A stretch of DNA of 64,000 nucleotides from Flagellimonas lutaonensis (GCF_000963865.1 NZ_CP011071.1:872501-936500); one strand, 5' to 3'. Shown: positions 10,208 through 20,067, counted from the stretch's first letter. Numbers and translations: made by a program. The notes: generated by a model not told the origin, from the sequence alone.

Positions 10208-12673
10208 ATGATGAGGCTGAGAGCACTTCTTATCACCATTTTAATCGTAGTAGGATCATGTTCTCCAGAAAAAAAAGCGTCTGATCCATTACTCGGGCAT
10301 CTACCGCCAAATGCAGCGTTGCTGATTAAAATCAACGACTTTACAGGATTTAAAAGCCAGCTGAAAAACCAAACTTTCCTATCGGCAATCAAATCCACGG
10401 GGCTGTACAACGCCATCTCGAATACCTGCGGCGGTCTCGACTACCTCAACATTGGCCCTGAAGCCTTGCTATCTTTTTATGAAGTGGGCAAAGAGCGTTT
10501 CGAATTTATTTTGGCTACAAACCAGGGAGCCATCAATTTCAATCTAGATGATATTGGCGATAAAACCATAGAAACCCTGCAATATGAAGGGGCCACAATT
10601 AAGCATTACGCTGTAGGCGATAGCAATTTCTTTATGCTGGAACAAGATGGTAAAACCATTGTAAGTTCCTCACAACTTTTAATTGAGAACATCGTCAGGT
10701 TAAAGGGCAAAAGCCAGTTGCCCAAGCAGTTGGTAAAGCTTTACACGAATGCCGACAAGAACAAAACAGCCAATTTCTTTTTCAATCTTTCCGAAGTAGC
10801 CCCTTTGATCGTTTCGCAGCTCAAGAACAAAGATGTTGAGAACGTACAACGTTTTGCCGATCACGCCTATCTTGACCTGGAGGCCAGCCAAGATTTCTTG
10901 GGGCTCAGGGGAGTCACCATGGCCAGCGATAGCCTGCCAAATTGGGTGAATTTGTTTCAGGGCACCACGCCACTGTCAAACCGGACAGCGGCCATTGCAC
11001 CATTGACTGCAAATGCCATTCTTTCTTTTACCTTCAATGATTATGCCCGGTTTGCCACGAACCAGAATGACTATTTGGACAGAACACATTCGCTCGACAC
11101 CCTGTTCAATGCTGTTGAAGAGATAGGGGTAGTCTTCATGCCCTCAAAAAAAGCCGTGGTGCTCAATACCTTTGGTACAGAAAACCTTTCTGGCTTTATC
11201 AATTCGAACAAGGTAGGAACCGCTGATTACCAAGGAAGGGAAATCATACAGCTTGGCAGTACAAATTGGCTCTCCGAGGCCTTCAATCCCTTGGTCAACA
11301 ATTTCGAGGCCCAATTTTGCACGGTCATTGAAAACGCCTTCGTTTTCGGACAAGATATTGAAACCATCCAAACCCTTATCAGCAATTATGCCAGTGGCGC
11401 GTCTTTTGACAAGAGCACTACGTACAAAACTGCCCTTCAATACCTTGCAAACGAATCGAGTATGCTTTTTGTTTCTACCGGTACGGGCATTGAGGAATTT
11501 CTAACCGAAGAATTTGAGGCTGCCTTGGCCAAGGATTTAAAAAATGCCAAACTTGACGAATATAGTTTTGCCGCACAGTTGGTTGCTGATGACGATTTCT
11601 TCCATACGAATTTCTTTATCGCAAAAATTGAAAAGGCCAAAACCGCCAATAGTGTATCACCGCTCTTTACCCTTCAGTTAGATACTGATTTGGCCACCGA
11701 CCCACAGTTCGTAAAAAACCATCGCACCAACAAGCAAGAAATAGTGGTACAAGACCAAGACAACTTCCTTTATCTTATATCGACCGATGGAAAGGTATTG
11801 TGGAAAAAACAGCTTGAAGGAAGGGTGCAAGGCCGCATTCACCAGGTAGATCTATACAGGAACGGAAAGCTGCAATTGGCCTTTACCACCAATAACCAGT
11901 TTTTGATTTTGGATAGAAACGGTGAAATAGTGGAGCCATTCAACAAAACCTACGAGGGTGGTAATTTGAACGGTCTGGCTGTTTTTGATTATGATGGGCG
12001 AAAAGACTATCGCTTTGTGGTGACGCAAGGCACCAAGGTGTATATGTACAATCGAAAGGGTGATATTGTAAACGGGTTCAAGTATACCGAAACCGAGAGT
12101 CCTGTAATTGCTCCGCCAAAGCACTTTAGAATTGGCAAAAAAGACTATCTCGTATTCCAGTTGGAAAACGGACAATTGAAGATCCGGCACCGCGCCGGTC
12201 AAGACAGAATCAAGGTGTCGCAAAAAATCGACTTTTCAAACAACAAGGTATTTCTATACAAGAATAAGTTTTCGGTAACCGACAAAAAGGGTATCCTGTA
12301 CCAAGTGGCAAGCAACGGCAAGCTGACCACTACCAACTTTAACTTGAGCGCAGATCACGGCATGTTCGCCACAAGCAAGACATTGGCATTGATGAACGAC
12401 AACGAATTGAGCATCAAGGGAAAAAAAGTAGCGCTCGAGCTTGGGGTCTACACCGCCCCCAAGATTTTCTATATCTATGACAAAATATACGTCAGCATTA
12501 CCGACCTTCAGAGCCAGAAAATCTATCTTTTTGATAGTCAGGCAAGGCCAATGGCAAATTTCCCGGTGTTTGGCAGCTCGCCTATTGATTTGGCCGATAT
12601 CGACAACGACCGGAAGCTCGAATTGGTTGCAAAAAATCAAGAAAATTCGCTTATCGTCTACAATCTGAATTAA
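10208..12673 (+). CDS. Large lipoprotein with C-terminal beta-propeller-like repeats
   Basis: The 821-residue protein starts with a lipoprotein signal (IVVGSC, acylated Cys18). Residues about 30-500 form an uncharacterised region beginning LLGHLPPNAALLIKINDF, of the kind seen in DUF3352-like proteins. Residues about 510-821 contain short repeats such as YLISTDGKVLWKKQ, FLILDRNGEIVEPF and VYMYNRKGDIVNGF, reminiscent of PQQ/WD-like propeller blades, ending with IDLADIDNDRKLELVAK, an FG-GAP-like motif. It has its own promoter and ends 124 bp before the first OmpA-like gene. Two ATGs (10208, 10211) are possible. Function not recognised; envelope location is the only secure inference. Confidence 0.7.
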   Translation: MMRLRALLITILIVVGSCSPEKKASDPLLGHLPPNAALLIKINDFTGFKSQLKNQTFLSAIKSTGLYNAISNTCGGLDYLNIGPEALLSFYEVGKERFEFILATNQGAINFNLDDIGDKTIETLQYEGATIKHYAVGDSNFFMLEQDGKTIVSSSQLLIENIVRLKGKSQLPKQLVKLYTNADKNKTANFFFNLSEVAPLIVSQLKNKDVENVQRFADHAYLDLEASQDFLGLRGVTMASDSLPNWVNLFQGTTPLSNRTAAIAPLTANAILSFTFNDYARFATNQNDYLDRTHSLDTLFNAVEEIGVVFMPSKKAVVLNTFGTENLSGFINSNKVGTADYQGREIIQLGSTNWLSEAFNPLVNNFEAQFCTVIENAFVFGQDIETIQTLISNYASGASFDKSTTYKTALQYLANESSMLFVSTGTGIEEFLTEEFEAALAKDLKNAKLDEYSFAAQLVADDDFFHTNFFIAKIEKAKTANSVSPLFTLQLDTDLATDPQFVKNHRTNKQEIVVQDQDNFLYLISTDGKVLWKKQLEGRVQGRIHQVDLYRNGKLQLAFTTNNQFLILDRNGEIVEPFNKTYEGGNLNGLAVFDYDGRKDYRFVVTQGTKVYMYNRKGDIVNGFKYTETESPVIAPPKHFRIGKKDYLVFQLENGQLKIRHRAGQDRIKVSQKIDFSNNKVFLYKNKFSVTDKKGILYQVASNGKLTTTNFNLSADHGMFATSKTLALMNDNELSIKGKKVALELGVYTAPKIFYIYDKIYVSITDLQSQKIYLFDSQARPMANFPVFGSSPIDLADIDNDRKLELVAKNQENSLIVYNLN

Positions 12674-12797
12674 GTGCGCTTCACACATCTTTTTAGTCCA
12701 ACCATACAAGTCTAGGTGTGTTAATACAGCTGTTTGCTTATTTTTCGAAAGATACTTTTTCGTAACTTAAGAAACTCATATCCAAACACTAAAGAAG

Positions 12798-14135
12798 ATG
12801 AAATCACTATTTAAGGGCAGTCTTGGGCTGGGGCTGCTCATGCTATTCGTTTTTCCTGCCAATGGCAACGCCCAATTTTTGAAAAAACTTGGCAAACGTG
12901 CCGAGAAGGCCGCGGAACGCACCATTGAACGCAGGGTTGAAAAAGAGACCTCTGAAAAGACCGACCAAGCTCTTGACAGCATATTGGAGCCGGGCAAAAA
13001 GGGGAAGCAAGCTCCACCGAACACACCCACCCCGCCCAATCAGACAGGTGGGCAACAGGGCAATATGGGAAACAACCCCAGTAACCAAGGTGGCCCTGGC
13101 GGAGCAAATACAAGTGGCCCAAAAACAATCCAGGTCTATAGCAAATTTGACTTTGTGCCCGGCGATAAACAAATATTCTTTGATGATTTCGGAAATGACT
13201 TTATAGGTGATTTCCCCTCGAAGTGGAATACCAATGCAGGGGGTGAAGTAGTTACCTTGGGTGATTCTCCCCAAAAATGGTTGGAGTTGAAATCGGGTTA
13301 CAATATTTATTACATACCAGACGTACCCGAACTACCGGAAGAATATACTATAGAATTCGATGTCACGGGCCTAGGTCTTGAAAGAGCTTCTTCAACAGCA
13401 CACGTAAGGGTGGATTTAAGTGATGACGGCAACTTTAAGGAAGGTGCAAACTTCGTACAGGCCCATATTCCTTTGTGCCAATACACCCCTGTAGGTATTA
13501 CCATCGAAAATAGAATAAACAATAAAAGACTTGTTAGAAGTACGGTTAAAGCCGATATACGCAATGAAATCCTTGACAAAGCACACATATCGATTGCAGT
13601 CAACAAACAACGGTTCAGGCTTTGGGTGAACGAAACTAAATATATTGATGTGCCCAGATTAGTTCCAACCGGTACTGTTTTGCACACATTAAAATTTCAT
13701 GCCAATAATTTTAGAGATGGAAAAGAAAAAGTCTTTATAACCAATCTGAAAGTAGCCGAAGGTGGGGTTGATCTGCGTCGCAAATTGATTTCTGAAGGTA
13801 AGGTGTCGACCAATGCCATCTTATTCGATTCAGGCTCTGCCAACCTACAGCCCCAATCGATGGGGGTCATTCGCCAAATTTCACAGGTACTGCAACAAGA
13901 AAGTGGTATGAATCTAAAGATTGTGGGGCACACCGATGCCGATGGCTCCGATGAAAACAATTTGGCCCTTTCCCAAAAACGGGCCGAGGCTGTCAAAAAT
14001 GCCCTGGTCTCAGTTTATGGTATTTCGGCCGATAGGCTCACAACCGAAGGTAAAGGCGAAAGCGAACCCATTGCCGATAATAACAGCCCCGACGGAAAGG
14101 CACAGAACAGAAGAGTTGAATTTATAAAACAATAA
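12798..14135 (+). CDS. OmpA-family protein, copy 1
   Basis: The 445-residue product has a signal peptide (cleavage after ANGNAQ, about 26), an amphipathic charged helix (LGKRAEKAAERTIERRVEK, about 31-60), a Pro/Gly/Asn-rich linker (about 70-110), a beta-rich domain of about 190 residues (FDDFGNDFIGDFPSKWNTN ... IEFDVTG), and an OmpA C-terminal domain (about 335-445: NAILFDSGSANLQ, VGHTDADGSDENNLALSQKR, NRRVEFIK) that binds peptidoglycan. The middle domain looks like a laminin-G or jelly-roll fold. A paralogue lies at 18711-20045, and parts of the two genes are nearly identical in DNA. A TapB-like gene starts 9 bp after its stop. Confidence 0.85.
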   Translation: MKSLFKGSLGLGLLMLFVFPANGNAQFLKKLGKRAEKAAERTIERRVEKETSEKTDQALDSILEPGKKGKQAPPNTPTPPNQTGGQQGNMGNNPSNQGGPGGANTSGPKTIQVYSKFDFVPGDKQIFFDDFGNDFIGDFPSKWNTNAGGEVVTLGDSPQKWLELKSGYNIYYIPDVPELPEEYTIEFDVTGLGLERASSTAHVRVDLSDDGNFKEGANFVQAHIPLCQYTPVGITIENRINNKRLVRSTVKADIRNEILDKAHISIAVNKQRFRLWVNETKYIDVPRLVPTGTVLHTLKFHANNFRDGKEKVFITNLKVAEGGVDLRRKLISEGKVSTNAILFDSGSANLQPQSMGVIRQISQVLQQESGMNLKIVGHTDADGSDENNLALSQKRAEAVKNALVSVYGISADRLTTEGKGESEPIADNNSPDGKAQNRRVEFIKQ

Positions 14136-14144
14136 TTTATACCA

Positions 14145-14834
14145 ATGAAAAAACTGATTACTTCCATTCTGCTTTCACTTCTTATTTCGCCACTTGTAAT
14201 TGGGCAATCTGTATGTAGTCAATACTACCCAATGGTAGAAGGGGCAACCATGCAATACACCAGTTTTAACAAAAAAGGCAAAGAAGATGGCACATTTACC
14301 TACACCGTAAAGGATGTAGAGGGAAATGACAGTGTTGTCTCGGCGACCATGACCATGCAAATGACCGATAAGAAAGGGAATACCTATGATTCGGAATACG
14401 GAATTAAATGCGAAGGTGACGTCGTCAAAATCGATTTTAAATCACTGATGAACGAGCAGATGATGAGCCAATTCGGTGATGTAGAGGTCGATATGTCTGG
14501 CACTGATATCGTACTGCCCAACAATCTTTCGGTAGGGCAAGAGTTGCCCGATGCCAACATAGAAATGAAGATGAAAATGGGCGGCATGAATATGAACATG
14601 AATGTGGAGACCGTAAATAGAAAAGTAGAAAAAGAGGAAACGATAACTACCCCGGCTGGAACGTTTCCATGCGTGGTTATCTATAGTGAAACAAAATCAA
14701 AAATGATGATGGCCAACCAAACATTTCCATCCCGAACATGGTTCTCCAAAGGTGTAGGAATGGTAAAACAAGAAACATATAACAAAAAAGGGAAGCTGAT
14801 AAGTAGAAGTGAGTTGACCGCTTTATCAAATTGA
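14145..14834 (+). CDS. Secreted TapB/DUF3108-like protein
   Basis: The 229-residue product has a signal peptide (cleavage near 21, after VIGQ) and then a single beta-rich domain starting CSQYYPMVEGATMQYTSFNKKGK and ending in ISRSELTALSN. The pattern (soluble envelope protein, TTPAGTFPCVVIYSETK, RTWFSKGVGMVKQETY) fits the TapB/DUF3108-like family found in Bacteroidota. A Met-rich stretch (MKMKMGGMNMNMN, about 145-157) is notable. It follows the OmpA-like gene by 9 bp and is probably co-transcribed with it. Molecular role unknown. Confidence 0.7.
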   Translation: MKKLITSILLSLLISPLVIGQSVCSQYYPMVEGATMQYTSFNKKGKEDGTFTYTVKDVEGNDSVVSATMTMQMTDKKGNTYDSEYGIKCEGDVVKIDFKSLMNEQMMSQFGDVEVDMSGTDIVLPNNLSVGQELPDANIEMKMKMGGMNMNMNVETVNRKVEKEETITTPAGTFPCVVIYSETKSKMMMANQTFPSRTWFSKGVGMVKQETYNKKGKLISRSELTALSN

Positions 14835-14891
14835 GATAACACTATAGTACCTTAAGGTTTTACGCCTGTCGTACACTTTTTATCAGACGAT

Positions 14892-17855
14892 ATGAGGCAG
14901 TGCTTAATAGTTGTTTTACTATCTTTCTTGCCCTTTTCAATCTTAGGGCAAGACACTTACAATATAGACTCCTTACAATCCGTATATTCTCAAACGGACA
15001 ATGATACCGTAAAAATAAAAGTGCTCGAACGTCTTTTTGACAATTATCTTTATAAAGAGCCAGATTCGTCACGAAAATATTATTTACAAATGCTTTCACT
15101 ATCCCGAGAAAAAAACTTTGATTGGGGTATGTACAAAGGCTTTTTGTACAAATCAACTTTTTATTGGGCCCAATCAAATTTAGATAGTGTCATAGCTTCG
15201 ATGAACAATGCCCTAAAATTTGCCGAGAAACTAGAAGATGACGGCAAGATCAGCACATGCTATGTAAGATTGGCCATGGCCCAATCAAATTTGGGAAATT
15301 ACGATGAAGCAAAAAGACTGACCTATAAAGCCCTTGAAATTGCAAAACGCAGTAATGATTGGGAAGGCCTTTACTACTCTTATTATCGATTGGGCAACAC
15401 CTATTACTACAAAAATGACTTTGACAATGCGCTAGCGAATTACCTAAAAGTCGATTCCATTTTTCAACACCATGAGCGAAAAGAACCAGCCTTGGCCGCC
15501 TCGTTGGCTAACATCGGGCAAATCTACATGGAGCTTGAAAATTTCGATAAGGCAAAAACTTACTTTTTAAAGAGTAAAGAATCATATAGGCTTATGGACA
15601 GGACTGAAGGAGTGATGTACATAGGCTACAATATGGCCAAACTAGACTTCAACAAAGGCCATTTTCAAAAAAGCATTGATTCATTGATTCCAATATTGGA
15701 TTATTATTCAAACGCGGGCAATTTAACCGAAGTTAGTGAAATTTCAGGATTGATCGGGGCCTCATATCTCAAGCTTCAAGATTATCGTAACGCCAGAAAA
15801 TACTACGAAAATTCTCTTGAAACGGCAGAAAGATCAAACAATAAAATTCTTATTGCCAGCGGTTTAATAGGTTTGGCCAAGGTTGAAAAAAATCAAGGCA
15901 ATCCAGACAAAGCCATTACACACTTAAAAAAGGCTTTAAAAATATATGATGGCATGAACATCACATATAACAAATCGCAAATCTTCAAAGATTTAGCGAC
16001 TTCATATTCAGAAATAAAAGATTATAAGAGCGCCTATGAGTACCTTCAAGCGTTTCAATCCTTAGAAGATAGTATCATAAAAGTTGAAAATGTAAAAAAT
16101 ATCCATGAGCTTGAAACAAAATATCAAACTGAGAAAAAAGAACAAGAAATTGCACTGTTGAATTCTGAAAAAGAGCTTATTGAGCAACAAAAAAACAATC
16201 AACAAAAATTGTTATTGATTGGTATTGGCATTGTTACTTTGGTCGGAATTTTTCTGTTTATTCTTTTTAAAAACCGCCAAAAAACCGCCAAAAAGCTAGA
16301 AGAGCTTGACCAATTGAAATCAAGGTTCTTTGCCAATATTTCCCATGAGTTCAGAACACCGTTGACCTTGATTTCAGGACCTATCGAACAAAAACTCCAA
16401 TCTGGCAAATTGTCAATGGCCGACCGTAAGGATTTTGAAATGATCCAGCGTAATTCCCAACGGCTGCTTAGCCTGGTAGATCAGTTGTTGGACCTTTCAA
16501 AACTGGAGACGGGCAAATACCAACTGAGGGTGGCAAAGGGCAATCTGGGCAACCTGATCCATGCCTTGGGCGAATCGTTTCAATTCACCGCAAAACAGCA
16601 AGACATCGCTTATAAAATCGATGTCGAAGGCCTTCAAGAGGCTTGGTTCGATAAAGATGTGGTCGAAAAAATTATGGCCAACCTGCTATCCAACGCCATG
16701 AAGTATACCGATAAAGGAGGAAGTGTTTCGTTGAAAGCCAAGAGAGAAAATGATAAGGCCGTTATTTTGGTCGAGAACACGGCCAGCTCGATAAATCCAG
16801 AAACCCTTGAAAAACTGTTCGACCGCTTTTACCAGGCCAACGCCCATGCCGAAGGAGTGGGCATCGGGCTCTCACTGGTCAAAGAATTGGTGGGTGTTAA
16901 CCATGGTTCAATCAAAGTTGATCAAACATCAGAGGGCACTCTACAATTTGAGATTGTGCTTCCCATCGCCAAATCGGCTTTCAAAAAAGATGAGTTTGCA
17001 GAACAATCTTTTGACGAAGCGTATGTTGCACCCTCCATTCCTACTGCGTTTTCAATACCCATCGAAGCATCGAATGATATCAACGAAGACGACGACAGGG
17101 ACATACTTCTCTTGGTCGAAGACAATGCCGAGGTACGGCAACTGTTGAGAAACACCTTTACGGGTGCATACCGGATCTTGGAGGCCGCCGATGGCCAAGA
17201 AGGCATCGAAAAAGCCCTGGAACATGTGCCCGACCTAATCATCTCCGATATCATGATGCCCAAAGTAAATGGTCTTAGACTGTGTGAAACCCTAAAGACC
17301 GATGAGCGCACCAGTCACATCCCCATCATTTTGCTGACGGCAAAAGCGGGCGAAGAAGACCAGTACAAGGGGCTTTCGACCGGCGCCGATGCCTATATCA
17401 CCAAGCCCTTCAAGACCAGAATGCTCGAGACCCGTGTCAAAAACCTAATAACATCGCGCAAGGCCCTTCGAAATCGTTACAGCCAAGAAGTGATCTTAAA
17501 ACCCAAAGACATTGCCATCACCAACCTCGATGAGCGTTTTTTGGAGCGGGTTCAAAAAGTACTCCACCAAAAGCTCACTGAGTCGACGTTCAGTATTCAA
17601 GAATTTAGCGAGGCCGTGGGCATGAGCCGTATGCAACTGCACCGAAAACTGAAAGCGTTGACAGGTCATTCGGCATCAGAATTTGTGCGCTCGCAACGAT
17701 TAAAACTTGCGGCGACCCTGTTGCAAAATAGCGATGCCAATGTTTCGGAGATTGGATTTCAGGTAGGTTTCAACGACCCTTCTTACTTCACAAAATGCTT
17801 TAGGGAGGCTTATGGTGTCTCCCCAACGGAATACAGCAAAAAGAATGCCTCCTAA
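14892..17855 (+). CDS. TPR hybrid histidine kinase / response regulator / AraC fusion
   Basis: This 987-residue one-polypeptide signalling protein has a signal peptide (1-19), periplasmic TPR repeats (about 60-400), a coiled coil (about 395-435), one membrane helix (LLLIGIGIVTLVGIFLFIL, about 437-456), a HisKA domain with FFANISHEFRTPL (phospho-His near 485), and an HATPase domain (NLLSNAMKYTDKGG, GVGIGLSLVKELV). A receiver follows (LLVEDN, phospho-Asp in LIISDIMMPK near 785, Lys in ITKPF), then an AraC-type helix-turn-helix at the C-terminus (about 885-987). It should sense an envelope signal and directly control transcription. TPRs replace the Y_Y_Y propellers of polysaccharide-utilisation HTCS proteins. 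The neighbouring secreted-protein genes are plausible targets, but no operator was identified. Confidence 0.92.
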   Translation: MRQCLIVVLLSFLPFSILGQDTYNIDSLQSVYSQTDNDTVKIKVLERLFDNYLYKEPDSSRKYYLQMLSLSREKNFDWGMYKGFLYKSTFYWAQSNLDSVIASMNNALKFAEKLEDDGKISTCYVRLAMAQSNLGNYDEAKRLTYKALEIAKRSNDWEGLYYSYYRLGNTYYYKNDFDNALANYLKVDSIFQHHERKEPALAASLANIGQIYMELENFDKAKTYFLKSKESYRLMDRTEGVMYIGYNMAKLDFNKGHFQKSIDSLIPILDYYSNAGNLTEVSEISGLIGASYLKLQDYRNARKYYENSLETAERSNNKILIASGLIGLAKVEKNQGNPDKAITHLKKALKIYDGMNITYNKSQIFKDLATSYSEIKDYKSAYEYLQAFQSLEDSIIKVENVKNIHELETKYQTEKKEQEIALLNSEKELIEQQKNNQQKLLLIGIGIVTLVGIFLFILFKNRQKTAKKLEELDQLKSRFFANISHEFRTPLTLISGPIEQKLQSGKLSMADRKDFEMIQRNSQRLLSLVDQLLDLSKLETGKYQLRVAKGNLGNLIHALGESFQFTAKQQDIAYKIDVEGLQEAWFDKDVVEKIMANLLSNAMKYTDKGGSVSLKAKRENDKAVILVENTASSINPETLEKLFDRFYQANAHAEGVGIGLSLVKELVGVNHGSIKVDQTSEGTLQFEIVLPIAKSAFKKDEFAEQSFDEAYVAPSIPTAFSIPIEASNDINEDDDRDILLLVEDNAEVRQLLRNTFTGAYRILEAADGQEGIEKALEHVPDLIISDIMMPKVNGLRLCETLKTDERTSHIPIILLTAKAGEEDQYKGLSTGADAYITKPFKTRMLETRVKNLITSRKALRNRYSQEVILKPKDIAITNLDERFLERVQKVLHQKLTESTFSIQEFSEAVGMSRMQLHRKLKALTGHSASEFVRSQRLKLAATLLQNSDANVSEIGFQVGFNDPSYFTKCFREAYGVSPTEYSKKNAS

Positions 17856-18013
17856 ACCCTTGTAAACAAACGTTTCAAAGCGATGTTACATATTTTATAG
17901 GCTTTGATACATACGTTATATCCAATAACTGGTATTGCCTTTAGCTTTACTTCTGCAATGATGGGCAACTGTCTGTCAAAACCAACTTTTCTATATAAAG
18001 CCAATTCCCCAAA

Positions 18014-18163
18014 ATGGATAAAAAAAGATATGAAGGGGTAATTAAAAATGTTTCCGGTTTTGAGATTTATCTAAACATTAACCATTTACAAAAAGGGAAT
18101 TATGTACTCAAAATCTTGAACAAAAACAAAATAATCAAAAAAACAACCTTTAAAAAACAGTGA
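18014..18163 (+). CDS. Small ORF resembling the tail of a T9SS sorting domain
   Basis: This 49-residue frame starts at ATG 18014, 15 nt after an in-frame stop, and ends 2 nt before the ATG of the next gene. Its second half (VSGFEIYLNINHLQKGNYVL, then KILNKNKIIKK) matches the final strands of type A Por secretion domains (pattern LxxGxYxLKI...K.IKK). The YPNP-type first half is missing and there is no signal peptide. It is very Lys/Asn-rich and AT-rich. It may be the residue of a truncated T9SS gene, a leader ORF coupled to 18166, or chance. Confidence 0.4.
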   Translation: MDKKRYEGVIKNVSGFEIYLNINHLQKGNYVLKILNKNKIIKKTTFKKQ

Positions 18164-18165
18164 AC

Positions 18166-18699
18166 ATGAAAACACTTAAAGTTATCGGAATCGCAATTTT
18201 ATTGTTAGGCTTTGGTATGGGTACCGTCAGATCACAGATTACACAACCCAAGGTAAAACCCAAGGTGAACCTCCCTGTAAAATTGCCTACGGCGTTCGAT
18301 AAGATCATGTATGACCTTGATCATGGCACCTGCTACGAGATTGCCGTGGTTTCATTACAGTTGAACGCACGAAATCAACAGCGCACCTCTTTTGGCAAGG
18401 AAGCCCGATATGGGCTGGGAAGTCTGTTTAAGAGCGGTAACGAATTGAAATCTGTCTTACCGCTTGAAATAGGCATCAAACAGACTCCTCACCAAAGAAC
18501 TGTACAAACGACGGTAAGGCTGAAAAAAAACGGTAAGACAGTTACACTGGATATACGAAACAGCCAATATTATCATCTAATTTATGATGTAAAAATTATT
18601 AAAAAGAAGAACGGATACTGGTTGATGGCCGAAAAAGATCATAACAACGAGACCGTTTCATTCATCTTCGCCATTTACAAAACTGATTGTTTAATCTAA
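18166..18699 (+). CDS. Secreted protein of unknown function
   Basis: The 177-residue product has a signal peptide (MKTLKVIGIAILLLGFGMG, cleavage near 24), a Pro/Lys-rich linker (QPKVKPKVNLPVKLP) and a globular domain of about 135 residues containing TCYEIAVVSLQLNARNQQ and VKIIKKKNGYWLMAEKDH. No family is recognised. ATG 18166 is preferred over GTG 18160 because the signal peptide starts there. It is the first full gene of a tightly packed cluster (11-bp gap to the OmpA-like gene, then 22, 23 and 11 bp) that encodes only exported proteins, so a shared envelope role is likely. Confidence 0.65.
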   Translation: MKTLKVIGIAILLLGFGMGTVRSQITQPKVKPKVNLPVKLPTAFDKIMYDLDHGTCYEIAVVSLQLNARNQQRTSFGKEARYGLGSLFKSGNELKSVLPLEIGIKQTPHQRTVQTTVRLKKNGKTVTLDIRNSQYYHLIYDVKIIKKKNGYWLMAEKDHNNETVSFIFAIYKTDCLI

Positions 18700-18710
18700 A
18701 ATTGACAATC

Positions 18711-20045
18711 ATGAAAGATTCAACTATATATACCATTTTACTCGCTGCCTTTTTTGCATCGATTCATCCTGGACATGGCCAATTTTTGAAAAAATTGAAA
18801 GAAAGGGCCGAACGGGCTGCCGAGGAGACCATACACAGAAAAGTAGAGGAAAAGACCGCCGAGGAAACCGAAAAAGTCATGGACACCATTCTCGAAGCGC
18901 CCGGCAAGAAAGTCCGAAAGAGAAAGAAAAGAAATAATAACAGTTCATCGGAAGATGTTGAAAACGAAGAATATTATGAAGAAGAGGCTTACCCAGAAGA
19001 TGGAAATTTTGGGCAAACGACCAACAAAGGCGATATTGAGGTCTACAGCAAGTTCGACTTTGTGCCCGGCGATAAACAACTGTTCTTTGATGATTTCGGA
19101 AATGACTTTATAGGTGATTTCCCCTCAAAATGGAACACCAACGCCGGGGGCGAAGTGGTTACCCTGGGAGAATCGCCCCAGAAATGGCTCGAACTGAAAT
19201 CCGGTTTCCACCTCTATTATGTCCCCGATGTGCCGCCCCTGCCCCAAGACCATACCATTGAGTTCGATGTCGCAGCGGTGGGCCTTGACGGGCAAACCTC
19301 ATCAACGGCACAATTGAGGGTGACCCTGAGCGATGACCCTAAGTTTGGCCAAGGCCACAATTTCGTCTTCGTCGAGATCCCCTTCTGTCAATATGCACCA
19401 ATAGGCATCACGGTCGAGAACAGGATCAATGACAAAAGGGAAATCCGTAGTACCGTACAGGCCGATATAAGGGATGAGGTCTTGAACAACCCGCACATAT
19501 CCATCGCTGTGAACAACAACCGATTCAGGTTGTGGGTCAACGAGGTGAAGTACATCGACGTTCCCAGATTGGTGCCCTCAGGGGCCATTTTGAAGACCTT
19601 GAAGTTCAGTGCCAACGGCTTTAAGGATGGCAAGGAAAAAGTACTCATAACCAACCTGAAGGTGGCCGAGGGAGGGGTAGACCTAAGAAGAAAGCTCATC
19701 TCCGAAGGTAAAATCTCCACCAATGCCATCTTATTCGATTCAGGCTCTGCCAACCTACAGCCCCAATCGATGGGGGTCATTCGCCAAATCTCGCAGGTAC
19801 TGCAACAAGAAAGCGGCATGAACCTAAAAATTGTGGGGCACACCGATGCCGATGGCTCCGATGAAAACAACTTGGCCCTGTCCCAAAAAAGGGCAGAGGC
19901 CGTGAAAAACACCCTGGTCTCTGTCTATGGCATCGATGCCAACCGACTGCGGGCCGAGGGCAAGGGCGAGACCGAGCCTGTGGCCGACAATACTACCACT
20001 GATGGCAAGGCCCAGAACCGCCGCGTGGAGTTTATAAAAATATAA
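18711..20045 (+). CDS. OmpA-family protein, copy 2
   Basis: The 444-residue paralogue of 12798-14135 has the same order: signal peptide (cleavage after GHGQ), charged amphipathic helix (LKERAERAAEETIHRKVEE), a linker that here is Lys/Arg- then Glu/Tyr-rich (about 65-105) instead of Pro/Gly-rich, the beta-rich FDDFGNDFIGDFPSKWNTN domain, and an OmpA C-terminal domain (VGHTDADGSDENN, NRRVEFIK). The start is ATG 18711; an upstream in-frame TTG overlaps the preceding gene. Long stretches are identical to copy 1 in DNA while the linker is unrelated. It probably anchors to peptidoglycan and may scaffold the products of the adjacent genes. Confidence 0.85.
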   Translation: MKDSTIYTILLAAFFASIHPGHGQFLKKLKERAERAAEETIHRKVEEKTAEETEKVMDTILEAPGKKVRKRKKRNNNSSSEDVENEEYYEEEAYPEDGNFGQTTNKGDIEVYSKFDFVPGDKQLFFDDFGNDFIGDFPSKWNTNAGGEVVTLGESPQKWLELKSGFHLYYVPDVPPLPQDHTIEFDVAAVGLDGQTSSTAQLRVTLSDDPKFGQGHNFVFVEIPFCQYAPIGITVENRINDKREIRSTVQADIRDEVLNNPHISIAVNNNRFRLWVNEVKYIDVPRLVPSGAILKTLKFSANGFKDGKEKVLITNLKVAEGGVDLRRKLISEGKISTNAILFDSGSANLQPQSMGVIRQISQVLQQESGMNLKIVGHTDADGSDENNLALSQKRAEAVKNTLVSVYGIDANRLRAEGKGETEPVADNTTTDGKAQNRRVEFIKI

Positions 20046-20067
20046 TAACCGATAAAATTAAGAAATC

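Noticed and set aside
18160-18165. GTG start at 18160 for the small secreted-protein gene
   Set aside because: ATG 18166 begins the signal peptide directly; the extra residues add nothing recognisable.
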